Source of the DNA: Fasciolopsis buskii
Lineage: Eukaryota > Platyhelminthes > Trematoda > Plagiorchiida > Fasciolidae
Length of the DNA: 64,000 nt
Reading direction: 5' to 3'
Assembly (NCBI GenBank): GCA_008360955.1
Contig: LUCM01001585.1
Coordinates: forward strand, 30,985 to 94,984
Under the pieces are notes generated by a model. That model did not search any database. It saw only the letters and a program-made list of their open reading frames with translations, and was not told the origin of the DNA. The stretch's first letter is position 1. Every line of letters begins with the position of its first letter. Both the position numbers and the translations under genes were made by a program. Shown piece after piece: positions 23,701 through 38,200 of this stretch.

Positions 23701-26194
23701 CCATTATTCAAACAATGTGGGGACTTATAGGTTTTGCCTTGGTTCCTGTTACAATTTTGTTGATAACGAATGCGCTTTTTATGCCCGGTTAACCACTGCA
23801 TGACTGTTCGACGTTAATACGGATCTCCTGACTTTTCCGTGAGCACAAACCAATTATTTTCTCCTTGCTAACACGGATTTGTTGTGAAGGCCAATTTTAC
23901 TCAACCTGTTTGTTCGGGGAGACGCTCCTGGCATTTGAGATTTTGAAGGTGATTTCATTACAGTTGATGACATTGGTAGACGATGGTGATGAGGTGATCG
24001 GCATTCATTATGATAGTAATAATGGTGGACTAGCTAATCGAATTCGCGGGTATTTTCACCGACTTTCTGATTATTTTCTTATTAATAATTTGATAATTTT
24101 GTGGCGACCTGGTATTGACCTCGTTTCTCGTTGGTTATACGTGATGGAGATAAATTTGCCCTGATAAGTCATTTCGCGCATGACTCGTTACGTATTTCTA
24201 TTTTTACTATATGACGAATGAGTAGTTTTCTTTGTGCAAATGGTTTTCGTTGTGTAATCAGTGACATCTGAATCTGGATAACGAGCTGATGTTGAATCTC
24301 CCCATGGCTGCTCGATTATTGAACTTCCTGTTTGTTGTTTCTCCTAAGTAACCCAACTCAGGTTTTTTTTAGATAACCGGCTCTGTGTTAATGTGAATTG
24401 CAATATTTTCGTCCTGGGTTCCATTATTCTTGATTTGTCTATTTGACCTGGCCAAATTTATCTAATCGGTTTACCGATCACGTTAGTTTTTGTGTTCTCA
24501 GGCATTTAACGCAGGAGAAAAAAATATATAATACAGAACTTACTTTACTGCATTGTACTCTGTAACCGATCGTATGTCTTCAGGCAGTTTGTCAGGTTCT
24601 GGCCATATGAAGTTATCCGTGATTGGAATTATGTTGCATTTGCTTTGTAAGGCACACGCGATCTCCTGGATTATAAAATGAAAAGTTATTCTTTCATTGG
24701 ACATTCGGCTTCTTCAGGGTGGTGCACAATTCGTAGTTACTCATGAGTAACCTGAACATAACTCTCATTTGAAGGTAGTGCTCATTTATGTGTGTTGGCG
24801 CACAATTTCAAAAGTCAGTGTAACATTCAATGAATATTCCGATCGGGAAATTTTTTGAAGGAGGGTGTAGGTGTAACTGGTACGTCTCACAATGCTACAT
24901 AGTTCAGATGACAAAACACACGTCTGAACATGGCGCTACAGAGATCGAACATTTCCAAATGAGCATGTAAGTTTGCGAGATTTGTCTGTGCCCATTGAAT
25001 CCATTGACACTTACCATGAACTGGAGGAGACGTTTGGTTGGCTAGTTCGAGAATATCCCGGCGCGCACCCATTTAAAGGGGAATTTGAAAAGAAATATAA
25101 TTATCGACATTTCCATGGAGGTGAACACAGTTAGCCGAACAAGCTATTTTCCAATAATTCTCAGTCATGCTGTTAGAGTAATATATACTACACAATTTTT
25201 GCAAGATGAGGCCAATCGGACGAAAGTAAGGGTAGAAGAGAATTGTAGGTGACAGCATCCATGACTTATGAATAAAATCAAACCGGATTAGCGTGTTCTG
25301 TGCTAAGTGTCGTCTAGTTTGGGAAAAATATATATCAGAATTTGCATGAATCAGGCGATTAGTTGCAAAGGGCATTTTTGACGCGATTTTTGCCCCGGAC
25401 TGCTTTTACATAGGCAAGCTTTCATGCAACTGAAACCTGGCTAATTATATCACCTGTCAAAAGCACGACTTTACTTACCATTGACTGACTAAAATGTGTG
25501 GCGCACCTGGTTCGGTTCACATAATTCAGTATTTTTATTATTATTTCAATACTATCAACAAGGGCGAGGGTTAATGAAAATAACCCTCCCGCATATCAGA
25601 AGGGTGTTAAGAAACTGGATTGTGCTAACCAGTTCGATTATGACGAAATTGTTTGGAGAGAGAGAATTATGAAATTCCACTTTTATCGAAATTACGAAAG
25701 GTGCTTCTTGTGTGGTCTTATTATCGATTGAAATACTGTTGAGTGTGCTATCAGTTTTATTTACTTTATCGATCGCGTAACATATTTCTGTTGCCAACAT
25801 AAAACAGGCACATAGTATTGACAATGAACAATTCGCAGTCGAGTCTTAAAAACCAGAGAAGTTTTGTCAAAAATCTTAATTTATTGCCGATTCCCGTTTC
25901 TCTAAGCAGTGTCACTTGGCCCCCCTCATTTACGAGTAATGGTAGTGCTGGCTAGAGTGAATCGAATCGTTTGTTGACGAACCGGTTATTTACATTGTTT
26001 GATAAGATTTAGGTCAAGATAATAACGAGTGTGGTAATTTTTTGGGAATACGATGCAACCGGCAATACGAAGCAGTTAGCACAGCAGCGTTTGGTTGCGA
26101 ATATCGTCGATCAGTTGCCGTTCAAAAACTACAGTTGGCCGCAAAAATCGGCCTGGAAAGTGTTGTGCATTGGGATATAACCCATAGAGAGAGG

Positions 26195-26232
<38 letters not shown>

Positions 26233-29200
26233 AAAAAGAGATTGAGAAAACGGCAATGCGGGCGGTCAAATGGGACCCCTTTTGAAGCCAGCATATGGGG
26301 ACAGAATGATTCCTAAAACCTACTGAATGAAATTGTGATGACTAGCCCTGATGAGTTTGTTCGACGCAATGTATGCTTCAAATTTACTGAATGTTTGACA
26401 CTGAACAGAAATTTCGTGTTGAATTTACCCCGAAAGGAAATGTCCAAAACTCAAGTGCACACGAGCAGACCATAGAGATTGTCGATGATTCTTCACATCC
26501 TTCCTAGGAAATCAATGTCATGTCCGAATCTTTGTTAAATCTGCTGTGAAGCAATCAGCCTGGAACTGGGGCTGACCCGAATGAACACTACACGAAGAAA
26601 ATCAACATTTGAACGCTAAACTACATTCGCGTTAGTAGTGGCAACATTGGGCCAGGAATGATAAATCTATTCGCAAGGCATTGGACATACGAAACATGTA
26701 CTAGATACACAGAATAAATGTAGACACCTGATTGGGGGAAAACTGCAAATCGAATCAGATGCATCAGCAACCAAAAGTAGCGCCCACGAGTAACGAATTT
26801 TCCGATGGATAAGCAATTTTGTCATATGCTTAGATTATTTGCTACGGATCATTTATAATTCAGTATAGCCGCCAGCAAAATCAGCGTATTAACAAATAAA
26901 GGTAAATTTTTTGTCTTTTACCAACCATAACCACTATTACACCGGATAAGCTGAACGAAAACAGTTCAGAAAAAAAATGTTTCACGGTCAATTAATGAAA
27001 AGAAATTCGGGGGTTCAGGAAGCTTTTGGAAACTGTAATACAACATTGTGAACGAACACCAGGATCTTGACCAGATATACACATTGATCCAATCGAAAGA
27101 TCAATAAAAGAAAACATAAGACATGGCCAAGGCATTTGATAGAAAAGGGCCAGCCAGTTGGAAACACGATAATGAAAAAAGATCACCGTTTTTACTATCT
27201 AGACGCGGTGAACAGAACTGCAGCTCAGGATCATGCAGAAAATTTTCAGCGGGACGTAGCTACTCCGAATTTGAGCCCTATTAAGAAAGTCACACAATTC
27301 GACCTGGAACAAATTTTCCCACACACAGAATCGCATGTCGAGTGAACCCAAAAAGTGCAACCGTGGTATAGAATAACAGCTTGGTAATTAAGCAGAAACT
27401 AGTTGCTCGGGTTTACCGTCCAAGAGGTAATGAAGGCAAACTACCAAAGCCACACTCAGACCCACTCAGATTTACTTTGTTTTTCAGAAATTGTGTTGGT
27501 CACTAACACAACACATTTCGACTGTTCTGTTCTTATTCTACTATTCAGGATTTCTTTAGTGATGACAGCTTAAGCAAACAAGGACCGCTGATATGGTGTA
27601 ACCAAACTAAGAGCATTAGGACGTACATTTTTTTTTTCCGCCCTGGTGAAATCCTGTCAAAAGGGTTACTCCTAAAGCTTTTGCTTATGAACAAAAATTC
27701 CAGTCTATTCATTCGGCAATATAAATAAAATAATAAAGTCAGAAAATGGCGCTATAATTAAAACTAACATTTTTCTGTTGCTAATGCATGGAAAAGTACA
27801 CTGAGTAAAGCTACGATTGCTTTGCGTCAATATAGCCTTTTTATCAGATACTACATCTGTTAGGCCCGGCAACTCAACCTTGGTGTTGCCAGTTATATTT
27901 ATTTTACTTAACCAGACCAGGGCAACGATGAACTGAGGACTGTCTTGGACGGAAATTGCGTGAGAAACATCACCGCTTCCGGATGAAGTCGACCGACGAT
28001 GATGGACCTGGAACCGTCATCCTAATTGAGGGACAAACCAAAACAAACCGACTTGTTTCGGAGGACAGCCATACAGATTCGTGTCGGGAGGGCATATGTA
28101 TTAGGAGGCTGCGGAGCAGGCCAGATGGACTAGACTAGGAAGAATCTGACCAAAAAAACGAAAGGGAATTTCAGCCCATTCTTGGGAGGAGGGGGAGGAA
28201 TGGTCTTATGATCACTCACTCACTTACCCGATGCACCCAGTCTTCCCCACCCTCATCAGCCACACATCGATCCAGTGCTTTTGAGGTCAGCACGAGGAGA
28301 AAATTGGTCGACGAACGGATCGAATGAAGCAGTGATTCTTTGAAATTACCGGCAGGCAGTCGATCAATGTCCAGAAATACCCGATAACGTCGCAGCTCCA
28401 AATGTACTTTCAACAAACTGGCTAGTGGACTACCGTTTATCCGACGGTAGGAGATGAAACAGTCCAAAGTCCGTTCCATCGGTGGCCAATCTGAGTCCCC
28501 GGAATCAAACTGTCCCGATTCGACTAGGTCGATTGGAAGTGGAACACTTGAGGAGTAGTACACTTCATGATATCAGGATGAAGTTCGGCGTTTTGATGGC
28601 GAAGCATATTTGGAACAAAGGAGAAAAATCAATATAATACTAAAGCAATATAAGCGCAATTATATGTACAACGCACATTTCATTTTGGAATGTGATTAAC
28701 GGGAAATTTGTGGAATTTCACCACATGATATAGGACCTACAGAAACTACCTGTTATACCGATAAGCCGCTTTGGCTAGTTGTGAACTTTTCTAATAAATT
28801 TCTTTATTCACTAGTCCTACGGAGATTTTTTCCCACAAAGACACCAAGTTTTTGCTTCCTTTTTAGGCCCCAAGGTAACACAATGCAATTAATTGGTGTG
28901 CCTAGCTCCTACACTTTCTTATATATAGTGCACGAAGCTGACATTCTCGACCTAACGCATACTGTCGAAGACCGGTTGCCTCTTAAGAAGGAGTATACTT
29001 CTCTAATCTCAATTTTGAGCTGAACATGGAATTTCTGTTCCCGAATGAAAACATCCTTGCGGAATGGGCAGATTTGTTTGATTCTGACAGTGTTCACTAC
29101 GTAGATGGATTTTACGAAGGGACACACGGTCAAAACTATGTGCACAGTTTTGGACAGAACAAAGCCAAAGAATTCCCACATTGCATTTACTTGTGATGGA

Positions 29201-32200
29201 GCTCAGTCCGATTAAGTTCTCACAGCCATTAACCCCCTACTGTAGTGTTCGGGTTTTGATTGCGACATCGCAGTAATGTCGACAGCCAAGATTGAAAAGC
29301 GCAGAAGCACAAGAAAAAACAATAAATTCAGACTGACTCGATATATGCAAATCTGTTGTTCTCACGCAAGAAAATTTTGGTTAACTTGAGGGAAATTCAT
29401 TGTCTCTCGGCTCGTTATTACACTGACCAACTGAAACCTTAAGTGGTTCGATGTTATTCTAGCTTTTAGGGTTGTAGTTACCGGTCCCCTCAGTTTAGTG
29501 GGCTCTAGTGGCTATGACACATGTATTTTCTTCACTCATACACGAAACATATGGTATATTCTTAGTGAGCTGTACTCAATGGGTGTCGATCAGAAACACC
29601 CTAAAATGCATCTCCACCAGGCAAACAGTCGGAAATAATGGTATCAAAAGTAACAATAATTGTGTGTTACGTTTTTCTTTATAATAAACTTACCAAACGA
29701 ATGTATCTGGTCGATAGCGCGCCTGTTAGATTTTTCGCCATCAAGCAACTAAGGGTTGCATTTTCTTGCGATGCATTTACTCGTCTTCAAGAAAATCGTC
29801 TACGATGCATTACATAATTACCATAAGCGCAGTCTTTGTTCGACGTACGAAGCTCAGCAAATTAAAGAGTAATATGAAAGTAAGTGCGAACACTTCGCTA
29901 TAAACATCACGAACGAATAAGTTTTGGCTATGCTCTTCAGATTAACAGAATTGGCAAATGTGATAGTATGGTGTTTGCATCTTCCATGAAGGTGGACAAA
30001 ATGACTCCAAATTCCAAATGATTAGGAAAAAATGTTCAGCCGAATAAGCCAGTGATATTGAATAGGACTAATCTGAAAGCGTAGCAAGAAATTACACGGC
30101 AGCCCCAGGACCGATAAGTGAAGGTGACTGAATCATGAGTTCAATACCGGAAAGCTCACAGATTGTCCATGTTACGTCTGAAACGGTCAGTACTGAATTG
30201 GCTGCAATACAGACCTCTAGAGTTACGACTACTCCAGAGTTAGTCTCAGTCGGAGTGCATAAAAGGTGTGTGAACTAGCTCTTGCATCCATTCCATGTAA
30301 AACACTGATTTGTCACTTGAAGTACTTGAAGTACTATCCAGCCATAAGTGTACAGAATAAGAAACACTGTAAGATAAAATTTGAGAAGAAGGTTTTCAAA
30401 ATCGCCAAGATTCCCTGGGAGCGACATTTAATCGGGACATTAGAAGTCCACAACTGCGAATTTGGCAAGTATCATGAGTGGAAGTTTAGAAAGCTGGCAG
30501 AACTCCCAGTAGCAAACAGCAGTTCATGACTATATCTGATCCCTCACTGAACTGTTAGTTATTGGCTGATTCAAAGGTGATCGAAGAAAAATGCAAGACC
30601 CAAAGGGGCAACTTCCACGGTTCTTTAGCTGATAGAGCGTATATGGCACCAAAGCATGGATGGCATTCAAACAGTGCAAACTCGCCCGGTGGTAAGGGTT
30701 TCACTGTTTCGCACAAGCGAACGTCACTAGACGTTTTCAAAACGCTATCCGAAACCTTACGTAGCTCATACAATTGGTCAGGATTGTCAAGTGTGTGTTA
30801 TCTCAGGCTGCTATTGTTGCTAGTACCACTACTATCATTACACACTCCAGAAGACGTGTGGAAAAAAGCAGGTATTCATTTGCACAAGCGATTTAAGACA
30901 GAGCTGTGATCATATGAAGCATCGTCATTTAAACGATTACAGACACCATTGCTTGTTCGTTGTCGTCGTCACTGTTTTGTTCTCGTTGTTGTCGTTGTTG
31001 TTGTTGTTGTTCTTTATCAGCTCACGTCTTCATATGCCTTAGACCTTGCGTGACCTCCTTCAATGGGTCTAGCGACACTGCTGTGACATTGTTGAATTGC
31101 ATTCCTTCTCACGTCCAAAATTTCGCTCACAAAATCGTACTGCCGCATAGCGTTGCACAAAACCTAAATCAAATCTGAGGTAACGCCATAATTTCATCAC
31201 GCTACCAATACTACCACCACTAATACTGCCCCTACTAATAGCGCTGTACAACCGCGAACACAGATCAAACGAGGAAACTTACAAACGAAATGTATTCAGA
31301 ATAAGTGCTTCAAATGTAAAAAAGCTGGATTCATTTCCCGAAAATTTATGAGTCAAAAGTTGAACAGCATTGATTTGGCATATCTGTCACAGCGGAATAA
31401 TGCTGAAATAACTTTTGCATCCGTAACAACAAAGATAACATAAACTGGACCCCGAATGGAGAGAAATGCGACGATTTATTGACTAACTGTAATAATTTGC
31501 TAATGAATACAGAATGTAACTGGGGCATGATAACATAAAACTAGATTGATCGAACATACATTGTCCTATTAGTAGGTGCAAATCTGCAAATTTGTGCCCG
31601 AATTGGGGTTAATAGCAGCGTTAAACTAATTGTAAGTCACCGTCGCGTTCAAAAGTACATACCTAAATGTCCACTCGTGTAATAAGTATGGAACCACCAG
31701 GTAATTCAACGTGTCCCGATCAAGTTGTCTATATGATATGCTTGCAAGTGATCCAGAATACGGCCAATATACAGTTTTGTCTAAGGTCTGCCATTAGCTG
31801 ATAAGATCAGAGCATTGTAAGCCTATGATCCCAGACAGACCTTCAGGGAAGGAAACCGTACAAAATGAACTTATGTATTTGTTGATAATTCACACCAATT
31901 AAGCCTCACTGTAGCTTCTATCAAAACGACTTAATCTGTTTAATGTGGCATTTTGGAATGTCTCAGGATGCACTGGATCACAATGCTGCTGACGAAACCA
32001 AACACTTGATCAACCGGCTGCGCCTCCTTGGTTTTCGTCTGACCTGGTTAAGCTCAGACGTTGCACTAATAGCTTGAAAAGATAACCAGAAGGTATCGCA
32101 GAACTTGAGAATTTCCTGAGCTACACAAACTCTTGGTTCTTTATTATATCCGTAGTTATATTCAAAGGGGAACAATTCTAAGCTGTCTGATCCAGAATAG

Positions 32201-35200
32201 AATTCTAACTGTGGAAAAGCCAGTCAAAAGATGAAACGAAAGAGACGAAACGCTAGAGAGAGTAACCATAGAAACTATAGTTACCAGCTGCTCATCTATT
32301 GAGTGAAATGGATTCTTCTAAACATGTTTTTAATTATCCTACTATGAATGTATTTCAGCGATCCATTACAGCAAGGAGTAGTTTGGAATCAGGAACAACA
32401 AGGATAGAGAAAGCATTCTTTTAAACGCTCCACAGTATTGTCAAACTTTGTGGGATATTTAGACTGAAAATGAATGGTCAAGTAGAAGATAAAGAAAAAA
32501 CAGTAAATAAAATTATTGGGAATTAAAGGCAGTCAGCTAAAACATGAAAAGCTGGGAGGAAGCGACGGTTCTCGTTACGTTGGTAGATGATGACAAGAGC
32601 GCCAACTAAGTTGGACGATTATTTCGTTTGGACCAGCTCAAATCAAAATCTTACAGCATGCTATTAAATTAAGATGCTTACACTAGGTACAGGTTTAATG
32701 CTATCACTTACGTTTAGACAAAGACAAGCGATATCTGCATGTTCTGTATCGCACCACAATATATGATGATGTTTGGAGACTAACAAAGACTTTCTGAATG
32801 ATATGCTGTGGACAGGTTCGTCGTGTCTAAATTTGTGGACCGAGACACGAGTTTGGCTGACTTTGTGTGAGCATCATGGACTTTGTTGACTTTAAAACTA
32901 AATTACAATGAAAACGATTGCAGAAAGCATTGTACAAAACGGAAGAGTACAAATTCACAAGCATTGACGGTTTATAGAAGGTTTAATTAAAAGACAAAAT
33001 TTGTTCATCAAAAGTGACACACGAGGAGAGGAGAATCAGAATCGGATGCGTGCTTGTATAACTGTACCAGAATTCCAAATCAGCGCTCTATGAAAATTTG
33101 GCTTTGCGCTTATCTGTAAACTGAGATCCCTGTTTCTCAGCATCACATATCTTAGCGTTGCTTAGTTAAGCACAATGAATGCCTCATCGATGGGATTAGG
33201 CAATGCGCTTTGGAAAAATGCATCAAAGAAGGACATATCAGGTAGTAGAACTTTGCCATCAAACCGAATAGAAAAACCCAAATGACGTTTGCTGTTGTTC
33301 GCTGGGTGGATCACAATGTGAACAGTAATAAACTGGGCAAATTTCTGGATGCTCTTCGAAAGAAGCAACTGATTGTTCAGACCGAGAAACCAAACGGGTT
33401 TGGGTTTGTTATATAGAAAATTTTCCGATGTGATTTCACGCACCTTATGTGTTGGTTGCATCTGACCAGAACAGTTACCTTTTTTAACCGAGGCTCCCTG
33501 AAACTGTTAACACCAGTTTCATCTTATTTTTTCGATCAACGACAAGATCAATTTGATACAAAACCATCTGAAACGTTTGTTTTACTAAATAGCGGGATTA
33601 CCAAATACTGCTGAGGACCGTACAAGGCCACCGGTCCTTGAGACGGGATCCGAAAATTTAGATAACAATATGGCTCAAAGTCTTACATACGTTTGCGCGT
33701 GTGTTTATGTGTATATGTGTGTTGTGTGTGGCAAAACATTCGGCTTATTGTACTCTAAGCCATTACCATCATACAACTTGGAAACAGGTGAAACTTCATT
33801 CTTTTATTTCAGTTTGTTCGGTCATAGCATAAACGTTAAAAACTTTTTAGGAAAGTGCTCTGTCTGCTTTTATGCGTTTTCACCAAGGAAAGCGATAAAG
33901 GAAAACATTGAGTTGATCCTTTCATTTGAGATGGTTATTACAGTTATGGTACACTATACTGGTTGTGATCAATGATATTTAGGTTCCATGTAAAGCTGAG
34001 AAACTCACACTGAATAGCCGATAATATGCGAGCTCGATGAATAGCATTTGTAACGCGACAGTCTTCGGATAGTGAAGACTCGGTCACAAATGGCAAAAGA
34101 GATCGATCTATGCCCGCCTTGAGTAGCGCATAAGTGTATTGAATCAGGTCAGTTGATGTGTTTAGTTGCGGTGGAATTAATGCACTACTGTGCCACTTGG
34201 GCATTACTGAAGTTAAACTGTTTACCGGGACCAAAGCTGTGCTGGTTGCATTCGATGAGGTTGACGCTACCACATCCATATTGGGGAGTCGCGGACCGGG
34301 TGCCAGGCTGTTGGCCCATGCTAGCCATCCACCTAAATCAGAAGGATCCAGAGTGGAGTAGTCCGCTTCACTTTTCAGTCGTTTCAGTTCACGCATTAAT
34401 CTGAAAAGCAGAACCATGTACGCAATAATAAAGTCAAAATTAGTTTGTTAGAGTAAGTGATATTGTGGGAAAAAATCGGCTCAGACAGACAGCAATACTC
34501 CCAGAAGTGGTATGTGAAAATTCCCGAATAAGATCAAAATATCCATGTAATGTTTCAAGTACTAAGCGAAAGCTGATCTTCAAAATATTTATTGTCTAAA
34601 TAACTTGGAAAAGACAGCACAAAGTTATGAAACAGTACCAGCTATTCTCTTCAAGGTCAAGGGTAATGGTCACTAGTTACATTTGATAGTTAAACGATCC
34701 TTTGAAAGGAAGCATGGGTTCTTCTGTTTACAATGGTGTGTACAGACTACTTTGCTATTTCGGCTTCTTGATTTTCGGGTTTATGTATAGAAGCCCATTG
34801 TGTTCAGTCGTCAAAATTGTCTCCGAATTTTGTCCCCAGGTGGTTCAAATGCCAATGGCCTCTAACTGATCAAACTGAAGATTATTTTCGGGGTACATCA
34901 GGGGAAATAGAATATCGGATTGCCACATCGGAGAAAGATTTTTACTTATTGATTCATTGAGTGAAACCACAGTTTGTTGCGTTATACAGTATTTCCGTGT
35001 AAAAGACGAAGTACAATCATGCCCAGTCGCTAGTATTACCTGAAGTTATAAGAACTTCTCAGTTCATTTCACACTTCCTTGATTTCAGGCCGTGTGGAAA
35101 ACAGAACATGGCACAACAGGGGAGTGGCGGGATGGATAGAGTCAAACAGAAAAAGATGGCCTAGGAAACCAGAACAAACAAACGCAGTTTTATGTTGGCT

Positions 35201-38200
35201 TTTGTTTTCTTTTTCTCTCATTTATGGCGAGCTTCTCAGTCAAACAAGCCGAGTGATTTCAACGGAGACGACAGAATGCGATTCCCCCTCATTGGATTGG
35301 CGACGGAATTATTACCGTAAGACCAGTCCGCCGTAACTTAAGAAATGAAAAGAGCACCGCTAAATGCCGGATAATAAAGTTATTAAGAAAGCTACCTTAC
35401 GATTTCCAATTTTGCACACTTTCATAAAGCCTACAACTTCCAATTTCCCTCATAAGAAAGCAGTGTTCGACCGTGTAGATCGTGCGAATATTCAGCACTG
35501 CCTCTCACTGAAGGATGGGCAGAAAAGTTCAGTTAACTTTTTCAATCCCTCTATGCAAACACCCGAAGCGGATTTCGTACTCACGGGAGTCGTTCACCCC
35601 GTTTAACATGGAAAGTAATGTACGTCAGGGTTGCTTTCAATCATCTTTTCAATATCTTCATAGTAAATATGGAGAAACCCTATTTTCATGTGAGAATAGT
35701 GGCAAAAGAAACTGTATGATGTCGAACATGCGATTGATTCTATGCTACTAGGCGGGGATCCAGTTGAACTATAAGTATTTCCCGATCATCTGAAAGGTTG
35801 TGTAGGTATGCCTTGGAAGTTGTTTGCACTTTCGAAGTGAAACGTTGCAGGGGTGGGTTGACGCGAAGTAGAACCTCGTTCTTGCCGAGGAACAACTGGG
35901 GACTTATTTGGGTAGTTGTATTTCACCTGGTGGTCGTATACCGGACGAAGTGTATTCGCGTATACAAAAGACTTTATTGTGATTCACTAACATGAGGCCC
36001 CTGTGGCGTCCCAATGACATACGGTTATCAACTGAAGATCGACTATACACAGAACCAGTAATGTTGGCCTTGCTATATGGCTCTGAAACATGGCCGTTGG
36101 AAACAGATATGCGGAGACATTCATCATCATTATATTCATTGTGTTGGCAGAATATGATAGGAGAATTTTGTGAAGCTGGGAGCAAAGTACTAGGTTCTAG
36201 GGTTCAAACTTTCAAAAAGGCAATGAATATAAATAGGTTTAAAGGGTTGGGTCATGTTTCGCGCGTGTTCACAGAACGCCTGCCTCGTCGTACACCGTTG
36301 TCCGAGGTGGAATAAGTTTGGAAGATGGATGAGTGTGACCTGACAGAAAGATATCAAAAATTCAACCAGTGTAGGTGTAGTTAGACCACGGAGTTGGGGC
36401 TCCACGATTTATCTCCACGCGATGGTTGGGGACCGTGGATGATTTAGTTGTTACAGTCTCAGTGGCGTTCTTTTATTTGAATTCGCTTTTTCTGTGTGGC
36501 TGTTTTACTCCTCATTTTGTAATCGATCTTTCACTATCCCTCGTTTACCTTTTCTCATCCCAGTTGATGGGGTACAGCGTTGATGGTTGTAAAAACTGAA
36601 CTGAACTGAATTGTTCACGGCCAATTCATGTGCAATGAAGAATACCTTTTTCCTTGTTTTCAGTCGACGGAATCACTACCTTTTGAGTGATGCTAGTCGA
36701 AACCAAAGGCAGCAAAAAGTAGTAGCTCATGTACTTTAATCAAACGTCAACAACGAGGATTTTAACGCTATTTTCGTCACTACCAGTGGATGCTGAAAAG
36801 AAAGAAAACAATGGTGCTCACAAAGAAGTCTTACCTCATTCGAACAATGCCGTTATGTATATCCAAGTCGTTACAGAGCATCAGCTCATCGAGACACAGT
36901 AGCAAATCTCCATCTACTCGAAGTTCGGCAAACTTGGGCACAAGTTGTACAAATCCGGCCTAAGAGAATCAGATGAACCGTAATCAGTTTATACTCAATC
37001 ATTCATATCCGAAACAAAGAGTGGAATTTCTCAGAGAAAGTTTTTGTGCATCGGCATGCTGTAGAATGTCAGACGTTTGAACAGTAATAACCAAATAACT
37101 TTCAATCATTGACAGAGATATAATATTATAAATCACCTTGCTATTTCTGTAAAGGTGGTTTTTCCTTTTAACCACCGCATTTCAGCAATGGTGATTCTGA
37201 CTGAAAGTGCGCGCGAGTCCACTGCCTCTGTCGTTTCTCGGAACCACCTCTGCTGACAGACAAGCTCTATCAATTTGTTGTGTCTTGATTGATTAATAGT
37301 TTTGTTGAGACGAAAAGTCACTAATACCGCCTGAGTGATTTGACTTAGTTCATCCGAACAAAGGTTAACAGCACTTAGGTTCACTTGACTTCGCGCACTT
37401 CGACAATGTTTGCGACTAATTTCAAAATATGGTTTTCTTAGGCAGCCAACACCGATTGATTCATTTAGTATTCACCATTTTCTGGATCACAGTTCATCCG
37501 AAATTTTTCGCTTCAATTCTGGACGAGTAGAGTGAACCCTTTTGCAATCACTGGTTGGCCAATGTTGTTTGAGGTGCAACAACGACTAAAATGTGCTCTC
37601 ACTTTGGAAATTGCCCATTAGCAACTGTTACGAAAGGTCAAATAAGTAAATAAGCAAAAATCAGGCCTATCTGGTTTGGCAGTACGTCAGAGCTATGGGA
37701 GTAGTTAAAGAGTCCACGATAGCTTGCGTGAAGTGCAGATTAGAAGACTCTTTTATTAATAACGCCTGAGTTCAACGGTACGGAAGCAAGTTTAAAAATT
37801 CCAAACGCAGTCATGGTACGCGAGACGCAGTCTAACCGCACCTGGTATGCACAACTGAAAGTTGCGATCACAGGTTTGCAGAGCCGACTTGCGTGACTAA
37901 GCTACCGAGTGTTTTTAATTACTGTATTTCTTGTGTTTACTACATATAGTGGTACCTTTTGAAGAATACTACTGGAAAACTGTAAATCCGTGTTGTCTCA
38001 ATCCAACTTTGATTTGTCTTCAAAATCCTCTATTGAGACCAGACATTTAGTCGGTCCCGGTAGTGCCTGATATGGAAGGCGACAATCGTATTTTTGTATA
38101 TTGCAGATAAAAAACGACTTTCAGCTGAATGAACATCTCGAATTCTGTGGGACTGGAAATAACGTTCCTAACTTTTGCGAAGAATAGCCAAACAAAATGT

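Larger units (their letters stand above)
28563..34008 (-). other. SARM1: SARM1 intron between SAM2 and TIR
   Basis: Contains the trinucleotide run and a possible zinc-knuckle relic. The 99-codon minus frame 33461-33162 is unidentified and not needed for the SARM1 frame. Confidence 0.6.

Noticed and set aside
26346..26370. CTGATGAG motif.
   Set aside because: No GAAA box at hammerhead spacing follows.
28216..28563. TIR frame as a separate single-exon protein starting near 28563.
   Set aside because: It has strong splice signals, phases match the SAM and later TIR exons, and there is no ATG at that start.
33162..33461. 99-codon minus frame in the SAM2-TIR intron.
   Set aside because: No recognisable domain, and inclusion is not needed for the phase-1 join between 34009 and 28562.
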